DNA from: Mesostigma viride
Lineage: Eukaryota > Streptophyta > Mesostigmatophyceae > Mesostigmatales > Mesostigmataceae
Reading direction: 5' to 3'
Assembly: GCA_009746045.1 (NCBI GenBank)
Contig: RPFO01000406.1
Span: 1,144,030 to 1,208,029 of the forward strand
Length of the DNA: 64,000 nt
The notes under the pieces were generated by a model. That model was not told the DNA's origin. It did not search any database and worked only from the letters and a program-made list of their open reading frames with translations. Of the stretch, positions 20,501 to 32,500 are shown one piece after another; positions within the stretch are counted from its first letter, which is position 1, and each line of letters begins with the position of its first letter. The translations under genes were made by a program, and so were the position numbers.

Positions 20501-23500
20501 GACCAGGGCCTGCAGTTCCTGGTAGGCGGTCACTGGGACGTTTGTCATAATAATTGCCCACCCCACGACACTCCCATCGTACTTCCCCACCCCCTTTTTC
20601 CCTTTTGCCAGGGAGTTGTCGTGTCAGATGGATGCTTGTGGTTGCTGCTCTTTCTTTACTTTGTTTGGTTGGACGGGAGGCCACCCCGTCACCCAGCGGT
20701 TCTGCTTCTCTGCTTCTCTGTCGTCCCCACGATGGCGTGTGCTTAATTGTTTGCGGTAGTTAGTGCGCCTGTTTGTTGCGGGTACTGTCTAGAACAAAGA
20801 CTGCCGAGCCTGTCTAGCCTGTCTGAAGCGCTGCCAAGCCTTTCTAGCCGTGTGCAACCTGTCCACCTGGTTAGGAGCCCCATGATAGTTGTCGCGGTTG
20901 ACATGGTTTTCAGTAGATATGTGGTGGCAGTATTCGCATGGTCCACAACATGGAACGGATCCGCAGTATTCGCATGGTGCACAACATGGAACGGATCCGC
21001 AGTATTCGCACGGTGCACAACATGGAACGGATCCGCAGTATTCGCATGGTCCACAACATGGAACGGATCCGCAGTATTCGCACGGTCCACAACATGGAAC
21101 GGATCCGCAGTATTCGCATGGTCCACAACATGGAACGGATCCGCAGTATTCGCACGGTGCACAACATGGAACGGATCCGCAGTATTCGCATGGTCCACAA
21201 CATGGAACGGATCCGCAGTATTCGCACGGTCCACAACATGGAACGGATCCGCAGTATTCGCATGGTCCACAACATGGAACGGATCCGCAGTATTCGCATG
21301 GTCCACAACATGGAACGGATCCGCAGTATTCGCATGGTCCACAACATGGAACGGATCCGCAGTATTCGCATGGTCCACAACATGGAACGGATCCGCAGTA
21401 TTCGCACGGTGCACAACATGGAACGGATCCGCAGTATTCGCACGGTGCACAACATGGAACGGATCCGCAGTATTCGCATGGTCCACAACATGGAACGGAT
21501 CCGCAGTATTCGCATGGTCCACAACATGGAACGGATCCGCAGTATTCGCATGGTCCACAACATGGAACGGATCCGCAGTATTCGCATGGTCCACAACATG
21601 GAACGGATCCGCAGTATTCGCACGGTCCACAACATGGAACGGATCCGCAGTATTCGCATGGTGCACAACATGGAACGGATCCGCAGTATTCGCATGGTGC
21701 ACAACATGGAACGGATCCGCAGTATTCGCATGGTCCACAACATGGAACGGATCCGCAGTATTCGCATGGTCCACAACATGGAACGGATCCGCAGTATTCG
21801 CATGGTCCACAACATGGAACGGATCCGCAGTATTCGCACGGTCCACAACATGGAACGGATCCGCAGTATTCGCATGGTGCACAACATGGAACGGATCCGC
21901 AGTATTCGCATGGTCCACAACATGGAACGGATCCGCAGTATTCGCACAATCCGAATCGTCCGCAATGTCCACAATGTTCGCAGTATCGGCCGTATTGGCT
22001 GTGTTGGCCGTGTTGGCAGTGCTGGCAGTGTTGGCAGTGTTGGCAGTATCGGCCGTATTAGCTGTGTTGGCAGTATTGGCAGTATTGGCAGTATTGGCAG
22101 TATTGGCAGTATTGGCAGTATTGGCAGTATTGGCAGTATTGGCAGTATTGGCAGTATTGGCAGTATTGGCAGTATTGGCAGTATTGGCAGTATTGGCAGT
22201 ATTGGCAGTATTGGCAGTATTGGCGGTATTGGCAGTATTGGCAGTATTGGCAGTATTGGCAGTATTGGCAGTATTGGCAGCATGGACAGTATTGACCATG
22301 TTGGCAGTGTTGACAGTGTTGGCAGTGTTGGCCATGTTGGCAGTGTTGGCCATGTTGGCAGTGTTGACAGTGTAGGCAGTGTTGGCCATGTTGCTTGTGT
22401 TGCTTGTGTTGCCCGTGTTGCCCGTGTGGCCCGTGTTGCCCGTGTGGCCCGTGTTGGCCTTGTTGGCAGTGTCGGCAGTGTCGGCAGTGTCGGCAGTGTC
22501 GGCAGTGTCGGCAGTGTCGGCAGTGTCGGCAGTGTCGGCAGTGTCGGCAGTGTCGGCAGTGTCGGCAGTGTCGGCAGTGTCGGCAGTGTTGGCAGTGTCG
22601 GCAGTAGTGTGCCAGCCCGGATGTGCTGAACTTGTGGCAATGCCTTGTGCTTCCCTCCTCTGTGCTGTCTGCAGTCGAAAGGGCTGAGCCGTAACGCCAG
22701 CATCAACAACCTTATGCTGGACGCGTGCCTGCTAACTGACATCGGCGGAGCCATCCTGGCCAAGATCCTATGGGTGTGTGCTAAGCACGTTTGTGAGGTT
22801 GTGTTGTTATAGGCAAGGGTCATATGGGTGCGTGCTAAGCGCGCTTGTGAGGTCATGTTGTTATAGGCCAAGATCATATGGGTGCGTGCTAAAGCGTGCT
22901 TGTGAGGTTGTGTTGTTATAGGCAAGGGTCATATGGGTGCGTGCTAAGCGCGCTTTTGAGGTCGTGTTGTTATAGGCCAAGATCATATGGGTGTGTGCTA
23001 AGCACCTTTGTGAGGTTGTGTTGTCATAGGCCAAGGTCATATGGGTGTGTACTAAAGCGTGCTCGTGAGGTCGTGTTGTTATAGGCCAAGGTCATATGGG
23101 TGCGTGCTAAAGCGTGCTTGTGAGGTTGTGTTGTTATAGGCCAAGGTCATATGGGTGCGTGCTAAGCACGTTTGTGAGGTTGTGTTGTTATAGGCCAAGG
23201 TCATATGGGTGTGTACTAAAGCGTGCTTGTGAGGTTGTGTTGTTATAGGCCAAGGTCATATGGGTGCGTGCTAAAGCGTGCTTGTGAGGTTGTGTTGTTA
23301 TAGGCCAAGGTCGTATGGGTGCGTGCTAAAGCGTGCTTGTGAGGTCGTGTTGTTATAGGCCAAGGTCATATGGGTGCGTGCTAAAGCGTGCTTGTGAGGT
23401 TGTGTTGTTATAGGCCAAGGTCATATGGGTGCGTGCTAAAGCGTGCTTGTGAGGTCGTGTTGTCATAGGCCAAGGTCATATGGGTGCGTGCTAAAGCGTG

Positions 23501-26500
23501 CTTGTGAGGTCGTGTTGTTATAGGCCAAGGTCATATGGGTGCGTGCTAAAGCGTGCTTGTGAGGTTGTGTTGTTATAGGCCAAGGTCATATGGGTGCGTG
23601 CTAAAGCGTGCTAAAGCGTGCTTGTGAGGTTGTGTTGTTATAGGCCAAGGTCATATGGGTGCGTGCTAAAGCGTGCTTGTGAGGTCGTGTTGTTATAGGC
23701 CAAGATCATATGGGTGCGTGCTAAAGCGTGCTTGTGAGGTTGTGTTGTTATAGGCAAGGGTCATATGGGTGCGTGCTAAGCGCGCTTTTGAGGTCGTGTT
23801 GTTATAGGCCAAGATCATATGGGTGTGTGCTAAGCACGTTTGTGAGGTTGTGTTGTTATAGGCCAAGGTCATATGGGTGCGTACTAAAGCGTGCTCGTGA
23901 GGTCGTGTTGTTATAGGCCAAGGTCATATGGGTGCGTGCTAAAGCGTGCTTGTGAGGTCGTGTTGTTATAGGCCAAGGTCATATGGGTGCGTGCTAAAGC
24001 GTGCTTGTGAGGTCGTGTTGTTATAGGCCAAGGTCATATGGGTGCGTGCTAAAGCGTGCTTGTGAGGTTGTGTTGTTATAGGCCAAGGTCATATGGGTGC
24101 GTGCTAAAGCGTGCTTGTGAGGTCGTGTTGTTATAGGCAAGGGTCATAAGAGTGCGTTATTTCGATGCTGCCGGCAGAGATCATCTGCGTGGGCGCTTGT
24201 GGTGGCCATGGTCGTATGTGTGCATGCTTGTGACCTCGGCTCGGCTCATGTTGCATTTGCTTGTAGCTGCTTGTGTGCCTATCGCTTGCTGTGAAGCAGG
24301 GATACTTGAGGCTTTGTGTGGGTACTTGGTCTCATCCTTGGCCTATCAGCATCGCGCTACGCACACAGCCTACACACCAGCCGAAGAAAGGGATTCTAGA
24401 CAGAGAATGGCACGCAGGCATGGCAGGGCTGCGGTCATGCTAGGTTTCATGGGTAGCCCCTGAGACACCTTTCTCACCCTGCCCTGTCTTCTATCCTGCC
24501 TTTGTGCTGGGGCCACTACTAGGTGAAGCTTGCCCATGACCTAGTCTGCTTCCGCAGAAGCGGCTCCCCTCTAGCATGTACCATTTGGTAGTAGTGACAC
24601 TGTTACAGCTTGTTACTAGTAACAATCTGGTGATATAAATAAGCAGACTGATAAATATTCAGACTGGCGATATAAATAAGCAGACTGATAAATATTCATA
24701 TTAGCGATATAAATAAGCAGACTGATAAATATTCATATTAGCGATATAAATAAGCAGACTGATTGTTACCATACACAAGCAGACTGACCAAAGGCGCTGC
24801 TTCACCCATCACCCTGGCGCCCGTGCCTCGGTGCCACGCGTGCCTCTTGCCTGTGCCCCTACCGCCTGCAGGCGCAGGGCTGTCGGCGCGGCACCGTCAT
24901 GTGGCAGGTCAGCCTGCGGCACGCGGACGCGCCAAGGCGACGCAGGACGCGGTTGCGGAGAAAGGGGAGCAACAAGCCGCCAACGGAGGCCAGTCCAGAG
25001 GCGGATGCCATGGCGGGGGAGGGAGCCAGGTACCATCTGTGCCTGGGCTTTGCCAGATGTCCCCTAGCTTGGATTGAGAGGTCACAGATTCTATAGGCTT
25101 GGTTGTCGTGGTGCAAAATCCGGCGACGCGATGCTGTCTCCTCGGACTTGCTGGATTCGTATTGGAGGCGCCTGCCGACATGCTGGTAGACAAGATTGGT
25201 AGATGCGACCGGTAGTCGGGATCTGTTTGTAAACAACGCGGCTACGGAGGTCTTATGTGCTATGCGTATCTCTCGCGTGTATTATCAGGTAGACCGCATA
25301 CTGATTGGTTTGAGGTCGCTGTTGACATGGCGGGATGCTCCACGGAGCAGGCATGGAGGATAGCCCTGCTGTACACCACATGAACACGTTTGTTTTCGTC
25401 GGTGTCCTCGTAAGCAGCATGCGTGCAATGGCCTGAACCCACTCATCATACTTGTGAAGGGGGAAGGACGTCCGTGATGATCATACACACCTCGCCAGCA
25501 GGTTGCACGGATCACATGCAGCTGTGGGGAAGGGGGAACTTATTTCGTGGCTTTTATTCGTGATTAGACACTTTTTGCCCGCTTGCCAGCACTAACTCTT
25601 CTATGATGTGCCAATCTGCACAGCGACCCGCACCTATCTCCTGCAGCTGCCGCCATCGGCTTCGACAGTGTGCACATGGGCGCCGCGACGGTTTGCTGGG
25701 CCAGCGATTTGCATGGTGCCGATGCTTACCCTGTACAGTGATCCTTGTGTGACCCCCGCGGCCATGCTTGCTGGCCGTGGGATGCAGGGACGGCTTGCTG
25801 TGCCAGCGCGCGCCGCCTCCACCCCAGACGGAGGAGGAGGAGGCTCTGGCCCGCGAGCTGGAGTGCCACGGGGGCAAAGGGCTGGTCACTGTATCGGCAA
25901 GTGACAACTGGTTCACGGACAGGACTGCGCTTCTGCTGAGCAACGCGCTGCGGCTCGACACGGGCGTGCAGCGTGAGTGGGGAGATCTTGCGTGCGCCTG
26001 CAACTGGTGCATTGCCCCCCATAACTAGTGGTTGCAACATGGGCGTGTGCAGCGTGAGTGGGGGGCAGGGTGTGCAGGTATAGCAGTTATCACCTGTGGG
26101 GACGTTGATGCGACGCGGTCGTGCAACGTGGGTATGGGCTTGACGCCTCAAAGTGTGATGACACTCACAAGCATGCAGCGTGAGAGTGGCGAGCTACTCC
26201 CATGTCCAGTCCAGTCCAGATTTTGTGCCGACAGATTTGTGCCGATGGGGGCACCTCCGAGATACCATATGCACGCCCATAATTACGACAGTAAGTCCAA
26301 AGTGAGCATGCCCCGCGATGTCCAGGTATACAGTTGGCAACTGTTTACAATAGGTTTCATCGTTGTTGCTCCTCGCTACAATCTTTTAATCGCAAGCCTT
26401 CACTTGGGGGTGTTTCCACAGGAGCAAAGCCCGACCTATGATGGTATACGTACAGTGTGAACTCTGTGGCTGGAAGCGGGCCCGGTCACGTGTGCCGTCA

Positions 26501-29500
26501 GGAATATTGCCAGGAGAGGGGACGCCTGGGTCATACTGTGCCACCCACCCGGGCAGTATGGGCACTCCCACACTGTGCACTCCAATTGAAGTGTGGCACG
26601 GGGTGGGTGGGTGTTCTAGTCACTGACAAACTATAAATAAACCAGGCCCGCGCTGGTTGTCTCTTGGTCAATGCCACTACTGCTCCCGCCATCACCATGT
26701 CATATGGCGGTTACTAGGACATAAGTCTGCGGCAGATCGCTGGGCGTTGGCTGGGCAAACTTTGCAAAGGTTGCCGTCTTCACCAGTATGAGGTGCTGGG
26801 CTTCCTGTTGTTGCCTTTTCTTCTTTACAACGGTTGGCCCTTGGCCGCATCTTCTTCCCTTTGGCATGCATGTTTATTATCAGCGCGACTTTTCCTTCTT
26901 GACTTTTGTTTGAGATCATTCGCACTGCACCTCCAGTATGCTCCCCATGACATATTAAAGAATCCAAGTGTTTAGTATATCAATTTGACTCGTGCTCCCT
27001 TTGGTTACTCCCCATGACCGCCTGCCCTGTCTATCGTTCCCGCCACATGCTCCCCCCCCCCCCCCCCCCCCTGCCAGTTCTGTGCCTTCAGCGGAACTGC
27101 TTCACCCGAGCCGGCGTGCAGTCGTTTGAGCAGACCATGCTGGGTAACCTGCGCCTGCGTTGCGTGGACGTGCGAGGCAAGAAGGGCGACAAGCGGGCGC
27201 TGCTGGACGCAGCCAGGCGACGGACCGCGGATGCCAGCTTCAGCAGCCTGACAGGTGGCGCTCTCCTCAGCGACAGCCGGGTGTGTGCTGCCTCTGCCCT
27301 ACCTGTGCTTCTGTGCTGCTGCCTCTGCTAGCAAACAATCAAGGCGCCTTTGCTACCAAACAATCAAGGCATTGAGCTAGCAAACTCTCAAGGCATCGAG
27401 CTAGCAAACTATTAAGGCACCTAGCAGTGCCAGCAACTCTCTTGTAACTTGTGTGGACGACTTGCGGCGTGGTGGGCCACAGAGTGATGTGCTAGCACTA
27501 GGAATGTCCCAATCGCACACATCCGTGCAGGTGGACACTCCGCGCCCATCCCCCCATCACGCTTGTCGGTCCACCTTGCATGTCCCGCGAGTGTGGCTGC
27601 CTATCTTTATACAGCGGCGATATTGGTACGACCATCCTAGCACCTGTTTACTGGCCAGCACATACATGGTTACTATGTTCACAAGGTTGTAATGGGCGTC
27701 TGGAAGTCTGGATAGCTCTGCCCGTGAACAAGCTCGTTGTCGGCATTATTATCATGACAGCAGCCAAAGGCTTGCCCAACCATTGCCCTTCCCCTTCTCA
27801 CGACGACCCTTCAAGCATGGATTTTGGTGATTTGTCCTGACCTGGCCTGGCTGGCTCCCCCCTCCCTTGTGGCTACGATAGGGACGCAAGGTCCTCGCGG
27901 TTGGTGAACCATATGCATGGTACTGCAATTAGGTCAAAGGCAAAAGTGAATGTGCATGGTGTCAGGTCAGAGATAAAAGCCTATCTACAAGAAGCCCTGC
28001 GGTGGTGTCTCCTGGACGCGAGGAGCTAGTAATTGAAAAAGCCAGCATGAGGGGTACCTTATGGGTTCTACCGATGCCTTTTGGTGTGAGGACTCCCGAT
28101 GCCTCACACGAATAGCTTTTAACCCCCTACCTCATTACCCCCACCCGTTCTGCCACGAAGGCTCACCCTGCCACCCTCCCCTGACCCCTCCCCAGTCTGG
28201 TCCAACCAGCGCCGGGTGACCGCACCCATTCTCACACTCTACCACACACCGCACCCCGCTGCTTGCTCCGCCGTTGTGATGCCCGGTGACCGCACCAATG
28301 CCATCTACGGCGTCCACACACGCGCACACGCACGCACACACATATACGTATGCAGCTGATGTCCCTAGAGCTGCCTGCATCCCCCGGCAGCCTCGGCCCA
28401 GCCACAAGTGGCCCCGCTCGGGGGGGCGGTGCGACCCAGCAGCCCGTCGAGGGCCGTGGGTTGGATGCGGGCATCCGCCACATGTCAACCGACGCTGGTG
28501 GAGAGGAGTCCAAAACGCTTGCGGCACTGCCGGATGACGAAAGCAGGAAGCCGGATGGCAATGACGGCGGTGGTGGCCATGACAGCGGGGTCTCTGGGAT
28601 GGAAGCCAGGCGAGGGGGAGAAGGCAGCAAAGGGCACGAGGCGGCAAAGGCAGAGACGGTTGCCAGACGCGAGGAGGCAGCGGGCCGGGCGAAAACCGGC
28701 ACGAGCACGGGCAGTCATGACTTGTCCCACAGAGTGCTGGTCAAGGGGGAGGATGGCGGGCAGGGGACGGGCCAAGGCCGCCATGCGAGCAGCAGCAGCC
28801 AGGGCAGCCAAGCCAGCCCGATGGGGCGCGCTGGCAGGGACCATCGGGGGTGGCATGGTGGTGGTGGTGCGAAGGGCGGGAAGGGGAATCTGGAAGGCGC
28901 CCAGGGGGCTAGGGCGGAGCATGGGCGCTTGCAGGGTGATGGGGAGGGCCCGGGCAAGGAGGAGGGTGACAAGGAGGCACTGGTAGGTCCATGGATTAGG
29001 AAAAAGCACGTGATGGATGGTTGCGAGACTCTCTCACTATATGGTGCGGCCATCCAATGAATAGGTCTATCGGCAGAAGGCCTTTATTAAGCCTATGTTA
29101 GGTGTGCTGAGATGCATATGATGATGTTTGACACATGAGGGGCTCTTCTGTTTCCTCAGCCCAAAAAAAGGATTGCAGGGACACCGCCAACCGTGAATTC
29201 CCTTCATGCACGACCCCTTGTACAAGTTGATTTCAGTCATTAAGTCCTTGCATTTGCCCGCTGCGATCCCTATTGGAGTAACGCTGCGTCCCTATTGGAG
29301 TAACGCTGCGTCCCTATTGGAGTGCCGGTTGCGATCCCTATTGGAGTAACGCTATATCCCTATTGGAGTAATGTTACGTCCCTATTGGAGTAACGCTACG
29401 TCCCCATACTGGAGCTAGGGAGAACCTGTTTGGGTGATGACTCTAAACGCGCCCAACTGGCAGCACCCTCACACAAGCAGGTTTTGACAAACGTGTCCCG

Positions 29501-32500
29501 TGTTTGACCTCGGCATGCGACAAAATGCAATCCTCCCCTATGCCCTATCCCCTCCCCTAGGCCCTACCCCCTCCCCTATACTCTATCCCCTCCCCTATGC
29601 CCTATGCCCTATCCCCTACCCTAAGCTCCTGGGCGGTGTCCACTTGTGGCATGCGTCGCCCCGTGTTGTCATTCTTCGGTTGCATGAGCAAGTCTTGGTC
29701 GCACGACTCGCTACATGGTTTGCCCAAGGCACCAGTACTGGTCAGCAGGGAAGGATGTAGCTATTCTGTCTAGCATGACACCCTCCTCTATTATACTGCG
29801 CATGTAATCATGGGTGGTTTATCTCTATTCTCGCATGGCCCATCTATGCTTTGCTTTTTCTGCTAGTCTGTGTCACTATTCCTTGGAGGCCGCGCATGTG
29901 GCCTTCCTGGATGATGTACTCGGTCCTTGAATCTGTCCTGGACAGGCCATGGTCCTGCCCTGCCCCATGTGATGTCTAGTATGTCCTGCAGACAGCGATG
30001 CCTTGTGACATATGTGACATATGCGTATGACATTCGTCGGTGAGCCTTTGCCGCTCGCGATGGTCATGCATTGTGCTTTGAACGCCACAGTTGCAAGACA
30101 ACCAGAAGTTGCGTGCGCAGCTGGCAGCGCTGACTGGGTGGCTCTCTCAAAATGCCAACGTGATCAAGCAGGTATGTCTGCCATGGTCGGAGGTGGCTCA
30201 GTTTCTTTTTACTTGATACACCACCAGTGCAAGGTTTAAGAATATAAAGTGTAAGAACTTTAGACCCTGGAATTTACCGCAATTAGTAATAGAATGTAGT
30301 AGAAGTCTGGTAGAAGCTAGCAGAATTGAACCACAGCAGCAAGAAGGGTTCAGGGCACGAGCTCTGGGTCCCAGTCTGGAACCTTTCGTTGGTGGTGTAA
30401 TGACTTTACGAGGACAGGCGTTCCTTCCAAACTGCATAAACATGGATACGTGACTATTCATCCAGGAGATCATCCTAGCACCGTAGTGGTCAAAATCACT
30501 TTGTGTCTAATTGTTTGCGAATCGACCTCGCAGACTGCTATTCATGGGCTTCATTTTGGGTCGCAAAGTTCAAATGTTACCGCGCCGCGCCTGCGCCGCG
30601 CCGCACAGCCCCAAGCCTAGCTATTTTAATCAGTGCTACCCAATGGATCAATCAAATTACTCAGGTGGGTAGTTGGGTTACATGGAGAGGGGGCCAAGGG
30701 ATATGAAGTCGATGAGACCCAAGCCACTGACCACAAAAAAGTCAATCGGCTCGCAAACCTAAAACTTTGCCTTCATTTTGGGTCGCAAACTATAAGTTTC
30801 ACCTTGTTTTGGGGTAGCAAAGTATTTAGACGCGAAGTGATTCTGACCACTACGGTAGTACGACACTAGCGAATAGTGAATTGTATATCTTGCAGGGGGT
30901 CATACAGCCCCTGTTCGCAAATCTTGTCACCCCACAAAAGCTTTGAGCTCTTTTCCATGATTCTGCCTCCGTGAGCTGCAAAAGATGTCCTAGTTTGCAT
31001 ACATGGGTGTGTAATGGCCCTGAAACTTATTACAGACAAGCGCATGTTGTGAGAAGACCCTTCCCTTTTGGGGCCATAAAAAGGAACAGTGTCAGGATAC
31101 GCCTTGACGGGGCCCTCTCCTGTGGTATGCATCGTAGTGCACCTTGTGCCTTTTGAGGTGCATAGGTAAAGCGCAAGATGGTAAGGTGGTGTACAATGTA
31201 TTGTAGTTGGCGGCCCACTTCAGAACACGTCGATGCTGTTTTGTCAGCCTAGGCACTCTGGAACAAAGCAACGAGGGATGACGAGTATACTATGCAGAGC
31301 CAGCCGACTTTTGTCATGCCTGCTTGTCTGGCCCTGGACGCACGATCACCGCCCGCGGCACCAGGGGGGAGAGCTGCACATGGAGTGGGCCAGCAGCCCA
31401 GCGCCACCAGCTCGTAGGATCCAAAAGCGCAGGACGAGTCGTGGCAAAAAGATCAAGGCCTCCTCCAGCAACCGCAGGGGCAAGGGCCACCTTCACAGCA
31501 GAAACCTGTCCGCCCCGCCCCCAAAGTGGCACGGGGTGGGAGGGGGGGTCCTGGACGCGCCGCCACTACATCGGCGTCCCCCACCGAGCACCCTGGCAGA
31601 TGCTGACATGAGGTATGCCCTTTGTGCCCTTCATGCTCTGCACCACCCACTCAAATTATCATGCAACCCAATCAAAAGCCCGTGACTTCATCCCCACACG
31701 CTCCTCAACAGTCATTGTATCAATTCTCCAGCAGCACTCAGTTGTTGTCTCCTCACTCCTAAACGTACGGGTGCTTGATGCATGGTGACAGAGACCCCTA
31801 AACCATCTGCAGCCAGTCGCCCCGACCTTTGTAACAGCCATCGTAACAGTCATCCTAAAACTCCGGCTGAGCCCCCACTACCCTCTCAGAAAGGGCCCGC
31901 AGCCATTGCCCTTGCACTTTCATCATGCGCACGTTGCAACCCATCAGCAGATTACATCCCCACTGTAAGGAGCGTCGGCGTGTTGTAGCCTGTGCTGGCC
32001 ACGGTTTCACATCACACGCAATCCTGACTAGTGCTCTATTCTGTCCAGATGCTGCACCCCATTGTGTGTCATGCGCTCACCAGCAACCACCAGCGTGTGT
32101 CATGCAGTTAGCGGTAACAATAAACGCCCGATTCTCCGGTTCCCCTCACGACTTCATCACATCACTACTTGCTGATTCACCAACTTTTTTGGGAGAACTT
32201 TGAATGACTGTATAACAAAGACAATCGAACGCTCACATGACAAGACCACTTGAACATTCTCCCCCGCCTCATGTTGCCCTATTGCCCTACCCACAGGCCG
32301 GTGGCCCACCCATCCGCTGGCATCCGCCCCGAAGCAGCCGTGGGGTCGTCCTATCCCAAGCCCAGACCGCATGGTCGACAGCTCAGCATGGACGACTGGT
32401 TGCGGCACCAGCAGGCACTCTCCCGGGCTGCCGCGGATGGCAACCATGCTGTCCGGCAAGCGGCCTCACAAGCACCGCGGCAATCGCACGACGGCGGTGA

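Noticed and set aside
20928-21951. CRISPR-like array
   Set aside because: The units are contiguous with no unique spacers, and the sequence is eukaryotic.
20743-22925. Long open frames on both strands (400-670 codons)
   Set aside because: They are caused by 36-bp and 9-bp tandem repeats whose periods are multiples of three. The segment is an intron between two well-supported LRR exons.
27050-27072. Long C-run as a regulatory element
   Set aside because: It is the polypyrimidine tract directly before the exon 9 acceptor; a similar C-run at 19553-19568 lies in intron 3.
28408-29053. Alternative long frames on both strands over LRR-gene exon 10
   Set aside because: Only the frame joined in phase to exons 9 and 11 is consistent with splicing; the others are GC-rich shadows.
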